Below are positions 12,101-22,635 of a stretch of 64,000 nucleotides of DNA, piece after piece (the stretch's first letter is position 1; each line of letters opens with the position of its first letter). Below the pieces are notes generated by a model. The model did not search any database and was not told the origin of the DNA. It worked only from the letters and a program-made list of their open reading frames with translations. The stretch comes from Rebecca billardiae RCC1528 (Eukaryota > Haptophyta): assembly GCA_965240325.2 (NCBI GenBank), contig OZ251240.1:868001-932000 (forward strand), given 5' to 3'. The translations under genes were made by a program, and so were the position numbers.

Positions 12101-12560
12101 TGCACACTACAGCGACGCGTAATGCTGATGCCTCGTCGGTCACACTCACAGCCATAGCCCCGAGTAGCCCGCACAGGCGCCCAGCCAGCTCAGCGAAGGG
12201 CATCATCGTCATCATCATTACTCGTCATCATCGTAGTCTCATATGACGAGCGTAGTGGCGGCGCGACCGCTGCGCCAGAGCCCAGACAGCAGCCGAGACG
12301 TGTCACAATATATGCATCATATCAGCACGCATATAGTGCGTGTGCTGATAATATATATATATTCGTCATCATCATCATCATCACTGGCGCGCGCTACTAG
12401 CTACGACTGCTACTATCTATGCTATAGCAGTTACCGCGCTCGGCCACCAATAAACGACGACAGCTGCTGCTGCGCTGGCGCGCATGATCGACGACGATGA
12501 CAGCATATGGTCATGCGATGCACCACCGGCCTGACGTCTCACGTCTGACGGACTGCGCGA
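12101..12560. other. Convergent intergenic region with CAT/TCA microsatellites
   Basis: This is the 460 bp between two convergent genes. It contains TCA/TCG trinucleotide runs near 12,205-12,235 and 12,363-12,385 and an AT-rich patch at 12,340-12,362. The 3' UTRs of both neighbours must lie here. No gene seen. Confidence 0.7.
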
Positions 12561-14518
12561 TCAGATGCGCCCGCGCGCCGCAAACTGGTCGGGCTCGATC
12601 GGCATCGCCAGGCGCGAGTAGCAGTCCCACGTCCAGAAGTCCACCCCCTGCTCCTCGCACCACTGCTCCACCCAGTAGAACGCGTCGGGCGCGGGGATCG
12701 TGCGCGGGCGCGGGCCCTCCGCTTGCCTCACGATGTTGCCCTCGCGCAGGTGCCAGATCTCGATCAGGCACTTGTGCTCGGGCTGGGACTCGCCGGGGCG
12801 CGTGTACGTGAGCGACCAGAACGAGCTCACGCGCTGCCGCGCGCGCTGCACGTACTTGACCTGCGACGAGATCTTGTCCTCGAGGCAGTTGCCCAGCTGC
12901 TCGCCCTGCGCCGACCAGGTGCGGGCGCGGCGCGGGCGGCGGCGCGAGGCGCGGCGCGCAGGGCGCACGGCGCTGGGCGGCTCAGCGCGCGGCGTGGGGC
13001 GGCGGCGCGGGCGAGATTCGGCGAGATCCGTCGGGGAGGGAGGCGTGGGCACGGCCGCGTCGGCGCCGCGCGCGCCACTCCCGCCGCCGGCGCCGAACGC
13101 ACCTCGTACACCAGCCGCTTGAGGCTGAGGATCTCAGCGATCCGGATGGTGACGGGTTCAGAGCCGCGCTCGCCCGCGCCGCCGAGCGAGTACCGGCCGT
13201 GCCCGCCGTACGCGGGCTCGTCGTAGGGCACGGCGAGGCGGGTGCCGGCGGGGATGGTCGCGTTCTCCTTGAAGAAGCCGCTCAGCCCGCGCGGGTTCGG
13301 CTGGAACGCCTCGTCGTTGCTGAAGGTGATCGTCGAGAGCTCGTACTGCTCGCGCGCCTCGGCGACGCGCTTGGGCGTGCGCCCGGCGACCTCAAAGGTG
13401 CCGTCGATGCGGCGCATGTCGCAGAAGAAGTCGAGGGTGGAGGTGACGGTGGCGGGCTCCGCGAGCTCGTCGGCGTGGTTGCACACCCACTGCAGCGCCG
13501 TCAGCACGAACGCCTCGAAGCCGTCGTCCGCGAGCTCGGCGCCGATCCGCGCCGCGCACACCGCCTTGGCCACCCAGGCCTCGGCGCCGAGCGCTCGGAC
13601 CTGCGCCTCGCGCAGCGCGTGCAGGGGCGACTCGAGGAGGCCGTCGGCGCTCGTCGTCGCCGCCTGCGCGAGCACGCCGGCTGCGTCGGCCGACCCCGCC
13701 GCCCCGCCCGCCGCGCCGCCCTCGGCCACCGCCGCCTTGCCGCCGCTCCCGAACTCGCGCGCCGCCGCGGCCGGCCGGAGCGAGACAAACTCCTTGGCGG
13801 TGCGCTTCGTCGTGCCGGAGCAGACCTCCGCCTGGAGCCCGGCGCGCACGGAGGCGCGGCCGCCGCCCGACGCGGCGAGGATCCGCGTGAACGCCCGCGC
13901 CACGCGGTGCGCCGCCTCGGTGCACGGCACGCCGCCCGGCGTGGCGAAGGCGAGCGCGCCGTGCAGAGCGGGCGCGGTGTCGTACTGCTCGAGCAGGTGC
14001 GCCTGGAGGGAGCGGAGCGCGGCGGCGGCGCCCGCGCCCTGCGGCGGGCGCCACTCGCTCGGCTCGCGCACCCACTGCTCGCGCGGCACCCACGCGGCGA
14101 GCCGCGCCAGCGGGCGCACGTGCGCAAACCCGCTGCCGTCAGAGCGGCTCGCCTCGCGGACGAGCGCCGGCGCATGCGCGGTGCACGCGTCGACGAGCTC
14201 GTCGACGACGGGCTTGAGCTGCTCCACGCGCTCGCGCATGCGCTTCGCGAGCTTCTGGTCCGTAGAGTACGCGCCGAGCGAGTCGCTCAGGTCGATCGCG
14301 CACGCGAAGACGAGCGCCTCGTGCGCGGCCTCCCGCACATCCTCGCTCACGCCGAGCTGCGGGCCCGGCTGGGCGGAGCTGGCGCGCACGACGGCGGTGC
14401 GGCTGAAGGCGGCACGCCGCACACGCGGGCTGGACGTACGCAGCGACGCCGCGCTGCCCGGAAGCGCGCCGAACGCCGCGACGGCGACGGCGACGAGCGC
14501 GCCGGTCCGGGCGCGCAT
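12561..14518 (-). CDS. Predicted plastid-targeted protein of unknown function
   Basis: Two exons, 14,518-13,103 and 12,905-12,561 (586 aa), separated by an intron with donor GAG|GTGCG and acceptor CGCAG, joined in phase (LVYE then GEQLGNC). The Met at 14,518 is preferred over longer in-frame starts because it begins a signal peptide (TGALVAVAVAAFGALPGSA). A Ser/Arg-rich, acid-poor stretch (ASLRTSSPRVRRAAFSRT) follows, the bipartite pattern expected for import into a secondary plastid. The mature part has an alpha-helical middle and a conserved-looking C-terminal end with FWSLTYTRPGESQPEHKCL and WVEQWCEEQGVDFWTWDCYS. I do not recognise the family. It is divergent from the Zim17-type gene with 185 bp between starts. 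Confidence 0.75.
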
Positions 14519-14703
14519 GGCTCCCGCAAGATGCACCTCGTGAGCACCGCCCTCGTGAGCAAACTTCTCGAGCGCGCAGGGACCTGAGACGCCGGTTGGT
14601 CGTGAGCAACTGAGCATCGGACCTCCCGGAGAACCGGCAAGATTTCGTCGCGTCCGATTTCTATTTTCTTCGCGGACCGGAAGGATCCACCGCCTCCAAG
14701 GCG

Positions 14704-15216
14704 ATGGCGACTGCTGTGATGCGCAGCCTGTCATCGACCGTGTGGCGGCGAGCGCGCGCGCGCACGCCCAGCTGGAGCTCGACACGCCTCGCGAGTTCGA
14801 CGAGCGATCAAAGTGCGGGTGCTGCAGGTGGCGACGACGGCGACAGCGCCGACTGCGTGGATGCGGCCCTGCGCGCCACTCTGGCGCGCGTCGAGGCGGG
14901 CGTGCGCGCGCGCGAGGTGGAGGGCGTGGAGGGCGTGCGCACAGAAGGGCCCAAGTTCCTTTTACGCTTCACGTGCTCGCACGCCGCGTGCTCTCTCACC
15001 GACGAGAGCCAGCGCGTCGTGACCAAGGTCGTCTCGCAGAAGGCGTACAAGGACGGCATCGTGCTGGTGCACTGCACGTGCGACAAGCTCCACCTGATCG
15101 CGGACCGGCTCGGATGGTTTGGCGACGGGCCGACCGACATCGAAACGATCATGGCCGAGCGTGGAGAGGCAGTGGTGCGCCAGCTGCAGCGCGATGGGAC
15201 CCTAGAGATCGACTAA
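14704..15216 (+). CDS. Zim17/DNLZ-type zinc-ribbon chaperone (mitochondrial or plastid Hsp70 escort)
   Basis: A single exon of 170 aa. The N-terminal 45 residues are rich in Arg/Ser/Ala without an acidic run, as in an organelle presequence. The core matches the zf-DNL family: KFLLRFTCSHAAC, a KVVSQKAYKDGIVLVHC block, then HLIADRLGWFGDGPTDIE. Family members bind zinc and keep organellar Hsp70 soluble. The cysteine spacing is unusual: the first pair is C-x4-C instead of C-x2-C, and the second is C-x-C (HCTC). The strong HLIADxLGWF motif makes the family call firm. Start at the first Met. It lies 243 bp before the gcvT gene on the same strand. Confidence 0.9.
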   Translation: MATAVMRSLSSTVWRRARARTPSWSSTRLASSTSDQSAGAAGGDDGDSADCVDAALRATLARVEAGVRAREVEGVEGVRTEGPKFLLRFTCSHAACSLTDESQRVVTKVVSQKAYKDGIVLVHCTCDKLHLIADRLGWFGDGPTDIETIMAERGEAVVRQLQRDGTLEID

Positions 15217-15458
15217 GAACCCGTGATCCCTGCCCCTTGGGAGAGAAGGGCGTCGCATCAGCAGAGAAAGCACACGCGGTGAACGCGCGATTGCGACTCA
15301 TGACTCATATCGATTATTTTCGTCGAATATCGAGATTTCGTGATGGCGGATAAACTCATTTCCACAGCGACTTCGCGCTCGCGTGATCAGACACACCCGC
15401 TTCGCGATTGGCAACGCGCGCCGTCGCCCGTCACCCTTAATTGCACCGTCTTCGCGTC

Positions 15459-17328
15459 ATGGCTTCAAAGGCGATGCGCCGCACGGCGCTGTACGACTTG
15501 CACGTCCGCCTGGGCGCGAAGATGGTGCCGTTTGCCGGGTGGGAGATGCCCGTGCAGTACAAGGAGGGCATCATGCAGTCGCACCTGCACACGCGCGAAA
15601 AGGCGGGCCTCTTTGACGTCAGCCACATGCTCGGCGTGCGGTGCGCGCAGGCGCGAGGAGGCGGCGAAGGGGGCGGGGGCGACACGGGGCGATCAGGGTG
15701 GACTGAACAGCGCGTGCTCGAGCCCATCCGACCGCGCGCTGGGTGCAAGCCCCGCTCGTGCCAGCGCCGTGCTCACGCTCGGCGCGGCGCGCGTGCGCAC
15801 ACCCGCTGCTGCGCCCTGCGTGCATGCACAGCTTCACGGGCAAGGACCGCGTGGAGTTCATGGAGAAGATGGTGCCGTCCGACCTGCAAAACCTGCCCCC
15901 GTCGATGGGCGCGCTCTCGATCATCACCAACGAGAACGGCGGCATCATCGACGACTGCATCGTCACGAACCGCGGCGACGATCTCTACACCGTGATCAAC
16001 GCCGGCCACGAGGACAAGGACCTGCCGCACTTCGAGAAGCACCTCAAGGCGTTCACCGCGGGCGGGAAGGACGTGCAGATGGAGCCGCTCACGGGCAACG
16101 GGCTGCTCGCGCTCCAGGGCCCGAAGGCGGTTTCGGTCATGTGCGCGCTCGCGCGCGCGCGCGCGCTCTGGCGCATGTGCGAGGTGCCGCGTGTGAGCGT
16201 GGCAATCGTCACGGCGGCTGTGTGTGTCGCTGTTGATGCGAGCGGAGGGGCGGGATCTCAGCATGGCTCCCACTGCGCGGGATCAAGGCCGGGCGCATGG
16301 CGTGGAGCCACGCGCCCCCGCATCCGCCCGTGCGCGCGCACCGCCGCTCATCCGCGCACGCGCGCGCGCGCACCTCCCTGCTGCGCGCCGCTGCTCTGCA
16401 CGCGGGCGGCAGGGCGACGCTGTGCGACCACAAGTTCGAGGCGATGAAGTTCATGTCGGGCGTGCACATGAAGGTGGCGGGCGTGGACTGCTTCGTCACG
16501 CGCAGCGGGTACACGGGCGAGGACGGCTTCGAGATCGCGTTCCCCAAGGAGCACTCGGAGACGGTGGCGCAGGTGTGGCGCGGCGCGCGCGACACAGGGG
16601 CCCACGCGCCACCGTCACGTGCCCACGGCTCGGCACGCCCTCGGCACACGCAGCGTGGTCGGCGACCTCCGAACGGCGCACGGGCCTGACGGCCCGTCCC
16701 CCTTTCCCCGCCGCCCCCCGCCACCCCTTGCGCAGGGCATCCTCAACCACTCCGACGTGATGGCGATCGGGCTCGGCGCGCGCGACTCGCTCAGGCTTGA
16801 GGCTGGCCTCTGCCTCTACGGCAACGACATCGACGACACCACCACGCCGGCTGAGGCGGGGCTGCTCTTCGTCGTGGCGAAGGCGCGGCGCGAGCACGGC
16901 GGCTTCACGGGCGACAACGTCATCCTGCCGCAGGTGCGCGCCTCGCAGCCCAGCCCTCCCTCGCGCACACGCGCCCGTCGCTCAGCCGTGCCCGCCCGCG
17001 CGCCCGCCCACTCGCCGGCGACGCGCCTCCTCCCACGCCAACGCAGATCAAGGACAAGTCGGCGACGCGCAAGCGCGTCGGTCTGATTGTCGAGGGCGCG
17101 CCGGCGCGCAACGGCGCGGACGTCGTCGACTCGAGCGGCAACACGATCGGCAAGGTGACCAGCGGCGTGCACAGCCCGTGCCTCGGCAAGCCGGTCTCGA
17201 TGGCGTATGTGCCCAAGGAGCTCGCCAAGGCGGGCACGGAAGTGTCCGTGAAGGTTCGCAAGAAGACGACCAAGGCGGTGGTCACCAAGATGCCCTTCGT
17301 GCCGTCCAACTACTACCGCGGCGCTTAA
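15459..17328 (+). CDS. gcvT: Aminomethyltransferase, glycine cleavage system T-protein
   Basis: Five exons join in phase: 15,459-15,640, 15,832-16,140, 16,413-16,572, 16,736-16,933 and 17,047-17,328 (376 aa). All four introns start GTG and end CAG. The product follows mitochondrial AMT end to end: [47 protein letters not shown] with the catalytic Asp, [30 protein letters not shown] and the C-terminal [13 protein letters not shown]. It transfers the aminomethyl carbon of glycine to tetrahydrofolate in the mitochondrial glycine cleavage complex, which works in photorespiration in algae. The start at 15,459 leaves only a few residues before the domain, so a presequence may come from an unseen upstream exon. 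Exon 1's end was set by matching the residue count of the animal protein. Confidence 0.95.
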
Positions 17329-17707
17329 GCAGAGTTATTAAGCTGGAAGCGGCGTGCCGCGGTGGGCGCGTTCCTCTCACATCGCTCTTGGACCTCCTTT
17401 CTCCTTTATTGGCCTCATCTGAATCGTCAACAAATAATATCGGCGGTCAAATCACAAATGCGCGCGGCGGTGGTCCGGTAGCACTCCTCCTCGGGATCAG
17501 GGCTGCGTCGTCCAACTCACTATTGCGGCGGCAGCTATCACTATGCCTCCGGTCTGTGCCGCGCGCTCACGACAGGCGACAGCACACTCGTCATTCAGAG
17601 TCGTAGTAATAAGCACGCTGCTAGATAGTAGTGCTGCGTAGTATAAGCTATACGGAGCACATGCCAGTGGGCAGGCGCTTGCTCACTTGACAATGACACT
17701 TTACTCT
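17329..17707. other. Intergenic, convergent 3' ends
   Basis: About 380 bp between the gcvT stop and the SET gene stop. The base composition is more AT-rich than the genes. It must hold both 3' UTRs. No other signal seen. Confidence 0.6.
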
Positions 17708-18951
17708 TTAGTCACTTGGGCCGTGGGCGCGCGTTGTGGGAAAGCGCGTCACAAACGAGCCCAGGTCGCCTCCAGGCACTCGCGCGCGCCAGTACGGCTT
17801 CCCGTAGGAGACGAGCAGCTCCTCGCCTGGCGCGACGCCACCCGGCGCGCAGACGTACACGCCCATGCGCAGCTCACCGCTCCGCCCGCGCCGCAGCCCG
17901 AACTCCACGTTGGCGTGCGCGCCCGTGTTGCGGTAGTCGTTGACGAACCGCGCCTCCGAGCCGACCGCCTGCGCGTCCACTGCCAGCTCCGACGCGTCGC
18001 CAAAGTCGAGCTCGTAGTCGGACCTGCAGCCAGCGCCGGCGTCGGCGGGATGGGCTGCGCCGGCTGTGACCACGCCCACGTAGTCGATCACGCGCTCGCC
18101 CGCGCGCAAGCGGCGCGCGGCGAACAGCCCGCACTGCCCGGCAGCCGGGTGCGGCGCGCCACCGCCGGCGGGCACAGGGCGCACACCGCCCGGGCCGAGA
18201 GCGCCTGCAGGCGGTGGGATCACGGCGACGAAGACGCGGTTGCAAGGCCGCGCGCGTCGCGGCCGAGCCCGAGCAGAGCCCGGTGCAGACCCGGCGTACC
18301 GCGCGCGCAGCTCCGGCGGCACGTCCGGCGACCACTCACACTCGGTGGCGAAGCGCACGTGGACGGGCCAGTGACCGCCGACCATGGCCGGCGGGCACGC
18401 GTGCGCGTCGGCGGCGCCCTCGTCGTCACTGGACTCAGCGGGGTCGTACGGGCGCACGCCACCCCGTGGAGCAGCGTCTGCGCCGCCGCCCCCGACAGCG
18501 CGCACCAACGAGCGCGTCAGTGAGCGCCGCTCGCGCAGGCGGAGGCCGAGCGTCGCGGCATGCGACTCGATGGCGGCGCTGATGCCGTGCGCGCGCGCGG
18601 CGGGGTCCTTCAGCCCATCGGCGGCGGCGAGGGCGGCCTGGAGCGCAGGTGCGAGCGAGGCGCTCGCGCCTCGGCGCGCGAGCCACGACGCGGCTGCAGC
18701 GCATGCAGAAGTTGGCGCCGCTGCCGTCTGACGCGCCGCGCGCGCGCTTGACGGCGGCAGCGCTGGCGGCGGCGAAGCGGGCGGCGAGGAGGGTGGCGCC
18801 GAGGGCGTCGTGGAGCCCGGCACGCGCGCGCTTGCCGATGAGATCGACATCGGAGCAGCTCGTGCGCGCGCCATGCGCTCGCGCCACGACAGAAGTGGGC
18901 GCAACGCCAACGACTTGTGTGAGCGAGGCTTGCGCCCGGCCGCCTCCATCG
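17708..18951 (-). CDS. SET-domain lysine methyltransferase-like protein, with an apparent frame change
   Basis: The C-terminal 170 residues are a SET domain: QCGLFAARRLRAGERVIDYV, then ARFVNDYRNTGAHANVEFG in the place of the usual RFINHS motif, then APGEELLVSYGKPYW. SET proteins move methyl groups from SAM to lysine on histones or other proteins. Upstream, the SET frame stays coding-like to about 18,665. Between about 18,690 and 18,880 another minus frame has much better codon use (third-position C) and encodes CSDVDLIGKRARAGLHDALG and a CxxC (NFCMRC). The switch occurs in about 30 bp, too short for a normal intron, so a one-base indel or an assembly error is likely. The start at 18,951 is therefore tentative. 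Confidence 0.7.
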
Positions 18952-19320
18952 TGCGTGGAAAACTTGCCGCTTCACTCGCACGAGCACGATGGGCACGATG
19001 GCGACGGTCGCGAGATAGCGTCGTGACTAACGACTGAGCTAAGGCTAAGCCTAGAACGAGTGCTGATGGTCCAAGCCGTTGCCTGGTATTGGATGTCAGG
19101 GCTTTGCGCCCTGCGCAAGCACTGCGTCTTGGTCTAACCACCGCCGGCATGATTGTGCTGGGAGAACACGGCATGCATGGTCTGTCACCTCACGACATCG
19201 CTGCAGCATCGCTGAGGCGGCCCGAGCCGCCAGCGCCCGAGCTCGGCCCCGAACGATCTGCCACCCGATCTGGACGCAGAAGCGGTGGGCATGATCCCGG
19301 CTCACTTCCCCAGTCTCGCC
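18952..19320. other. Intergenic between two minus-strand genes
   Basis: This stretch of about 370 bp should contain the promoter of the SET gene and the 3' UTR of the EDR2-like gene. No ORF here has coding character and no distinct motif was seen. Confidence 0.55.
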
Positions 19321-22300
19321 CTACGTCACGCTCACCGGCTTGCCGCGCAGCGCCAGCGTGTCCATGTCGACGCGCGAGAAGCGCACGACGCCGACGACTC
19401 TCTCGGGCAGCTCGTCCTCCGTGTTGCCCTGGATGATGAAGGCGAGGTCGATCACGAGGGTCTTGCAGTAGCCCTTCACCATGTTCACGACGGACGCGGC
19501 CGCGCGCGAGGTCGTGCAGTCCACGTCCACCTCGAAGTAGTCCGGGCCGCGGTAGTAGCTGCGCGCGGCGGGCGAGCGCGGCGGCGCGAGCGAGCGCGCA
19601 CGCGGCTCGACCCCCAGGCAGGCTCCGCTGCGGCCCGCGCGCGGGCGTCGCGCGCACCTCTGCTTGAGCTTGTTCCCCAGGATCGCCGGGCGGTTCCCCG
19701 ACGAGTTCTTGAGCAGCATCGGCCCCTGCACGATCGCGGGCAGCAGCTTGAAGCGCTCGTCTCGGAAGTGGTTGGCCGCTGCCGAGAAGTCGTCCTTAGT
19801 AAACTCGGCGAAGAGGCGGTGGAACGCCTCGGAGGCGTCCGCCGGCCGGCCCGTGCTGCCCTTCGCGCGCACGGCCTGCGCGATGCCCCACTCCTCCTCG
19901 TTCATCCCGTAGTAGAACACGCCCTGGAACCCCGGCGAGCCCACCACCATCATGTTCACCACCAGGCAGAAGGGAGGCATTGTGCCGGCCGCGCGCCACG
20001 CGTGCAGCGGCGAGTCGGGCTCGGCGGCGACGTGCCGCACGGCCGAGTGCGACTGGAAGGCGTGGATCGCGGCGATGTCGAGGGCGGAGGGCGCGGATGG
20101 CAGCTTGATCCGGTCCGTGAGGTACCCCTTCGAGCGCACGCGGAACATCTCGCCCTGCGCGCGCGCGCCCGGCACACGCGGGCGCGGCACGGGCGGCAAC
20201 GGCGGCGCAGGCGGGGCGGCGCGGGCGCGCGAGCCGCGGCTGAGACAGCGTGGCGCGCGCCGTGGACGCGCGAGCCGCCGGCGCGCTCGGGCGCGCCGCT
20301 CGCGCAAGGCGCGCCCGCGGTGCGTGCGCGCGCGCGCGCCTTCGGCTGGCTGAAGCCGTTCACCCCGCCCACGTTGGGCACGGGCTGCAGCCGCAGCTCC
20401 TGCTCCGGCTGCGGCTGGAACACGTCGTCCGCCAGACCGGTCGCCGGCTGGAAAGTCCGGACGGCCGCGCCGGACTCGAGGCCGGCGGGGGACGGCCCGT
20501 CGTCGTCGCCCGCGTCGCCGACGCCGTCGCGCGGCAGCGGCACGGCGAGGCAGCCGTGCTTCGCCGTCGCGTACAGCGCGAGTGCGCTCAGCCGCTCGAA
20601 GAAGGGGCAGTGCACGGCGTCGTGCGCGGCGCGCAGCCGGCGCGCCGCCGAGCCGAGCGCGCCGCCGACGCGCAGCGAGACGAAGTGGGTCACCTCGGAG
20701 CGCACGGAGAAGGCGACGGGCATGATGTGCCACGCCTCGAGCTCGACGTGCGCGCGGCGCAGCCCGTGCACCGGCCTGCACGCCGTGTGCAGCGTCGAGA
20801 CGCTCACGACGAGGTACCCGTTGCCCGCAGCGCCCGTCTCCGCGTCCGCCGCCGTCGTGTCAGGAGGGATCTCCACCCAGTGGCGCCAGACGAGCACGTC
20901 GCGCTCGGCGGCGAAGGAGGAGGCCGGGAGGGCGGCCGCGTTGAGGATGATGTGCGCCACGTCCGAGTTCGGCGAGAGCGTGTCCACCGCGTCGCCGTGC
21001 TCGAACGTCAGGTCCCACTGCCGCCGAACCTCCTGCACGGGCCGAGTGCGCGCGCCGCACGCCGCGGCGGGTGGCGCGCGGCGGGGCGGCCCGGCACCGG
21101 ACGGCGCGGGTGAGCGGAGTGGGCGCGCGCGTCGCGCTGCACGCCGCGCTGCACGTCGCGCACCCCGCGCCGCGCCGCGCCGCGCGTGCGCCTCACCCGC
21201 AGCTCGAGCACGATGTTGCGCACAGAGCGCGGCGGCGCGTCCACCTGCACCACAGCCTTGTGCGCGCACAGCGGCGCGAGGCCGCCGCCGTGGGTGTGCT
21301 CGAGCACGCGCGCCGAGCCGAGGACGGCGCGGAGGCGCCACGCGGAGCTCTCCGTGTGCACCGCGTGCCGCACCTGCCGAAACGCCTCGGCGAGCGGCGG
21401 CGGCACAGGAGCCAGCCGCGACGCGGGTCCGGCCGCCGACGGCCCTGCGCCGGGGCCCGCCCCGCCCGCCGCGGCGGCGGTGGCACCGCTGCCGCTGCCC
21501 ACGCTGTCCTCGCGGCGCGAGACGGAGGGCCCGCCCGCCCCGGGCGAGCCGAGGAGCGGCGGCGGCTCCGCGCCGAACGCGAGCGGCGGCGTCTGCCCCG
21601 CCTGCGCCACCTGCGCCGCCAGCTGCTCCGAGCGGATCACCTTGTCGCTCAGCATGTGCACGTGCTCGCGCCAGCGCTGCACGTCCTCGGAGGTGACCGC
21701 GGCGGCGCCCGCGGCGGTCTGCGATGGGGCGGGGAGAGGGCCTCGGGGGCGCGCACGCCATCACGCGCGCCCGCGCCCACGCCCGCGCGCGTCGCGCCAA
21801 GGCGCGCGGCGGCCGAGCGACGGCGCGTGGCGCCGCGCCCGCGCGCGCACCCGTCTGTGCTTACGCCATGTGCTCGCCGTGGCCGCGCCCGCGCCGCCGC
21901 CGACGAGGGCGAGGCCGACGCCGATCGCGAGCACAGGGATCCCAAAGTTGAGGATGAGCAGCGCCGTGCCACCCGCCGCCGCGGCCAGCCCGACCTTTGT
22001 GCCCTCCCACTTGGCTCCTGACATGTCCAGCGGCTTGTGCGGCGCGCGCGCAGCGGAGGCGCTCGGCGCGACGGCCGGGTCCGCGGCCTTGCCGGGCGCC
22101 GACCTGGTCTGCCGGCTGATCTCCGCCGCCTTCTCCACCGCCGACGCCGCCTGCGCGCCGAAGCGGCGCTTGACCTGCGCGATGATGAGCTTCGAGTCGT
22201 TGTCATGCAGCTGCTGCTCGAGGACGCGCGATTGGACCTGGAGGTCGTGCAGCTGGGCGGCGTGCTCGGCGACGGGGTCCGAACGAAACGGGAACGCCTT

Positions 22301-22360
22301 GCGCCGCTCCGCGAGGAAGGAGCGGAAGCGCTGCTCCACGTCTTTCCCCGTGGTCGTCAT
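19321..22360 (-). CDS. START plus EDR2 (DUF1336)-like lipid-binding protein
   Basis: A multi-exon gene. Exon 1 starts at 22,360 and encodes a coiled coil (VEQRFRSFLAERRKAF, QVQSRVLEQQL) and a hydrophobic hairpin (VGLAAAAGGTALLILNFGIP). Exon 2 begins about 21,728; its junction to exon 1 does not resolve in phase by eye. A START-like region follows (RRQWDLTFEHGDAVDTLS, ERDVLVWRHWVEIP). The C-terminal third is an EDR2 domain: FRVRSKGYLTDRIKLPSAP, FCLVVNMMVVGSPGFQGV, DERFKLLPAIVQGP, YYRGPDYFEVDVDCTTS and LAFIIQGNTEDELPERVVG. The last intron, 19,559-19,657, joins in phase. The intron ending near 20,156 has either a GTGAAC or a GC donor. Plant EDR2 proteins bind phosphoinositides and sterols at endomembranes; a membrane lipid-transfer or signalling role is inferred here. 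Confidence 0.85.
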
Positions 22361-22635
22361 CGCGCGCGATGACGCGCGCTGGGCGGCCGCAGACGCGCGC
22401 CGCCTCCCGGAGCCGGGGATGCAACACCGGAGCTTCCGACGACGAGCGGCTCCGAGCGCCGGAGAATTCTGAGCGCGGCAGATGTTTTTTTAAAAGGCCG
22501 CTCGCATTTCTGCCGGCGGCGCACCCGCACGGGCGCGGCGACGACAACGACGTCGACTCGGAATAGGCGGTTGGTCCGTCCACGCCGTCGGCAGCGGACT
22601 TAGCAGACGACGTACATGCGACCGCTCGCGCCGAG

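Noticed and set aside
15641-15831. gcvT exon 1 ending at the earlier GGC|GTGCG donor
   Set aside because: That junction would be out of phase; the later donor at 15,641 restores the frame and the residue count of the family.
19285-21696. 803-aa plus-strand ORF opposite the EDR2-like gene
   Set aside because: No domain; the minus strand encodes clear START and EDR2 motifs.
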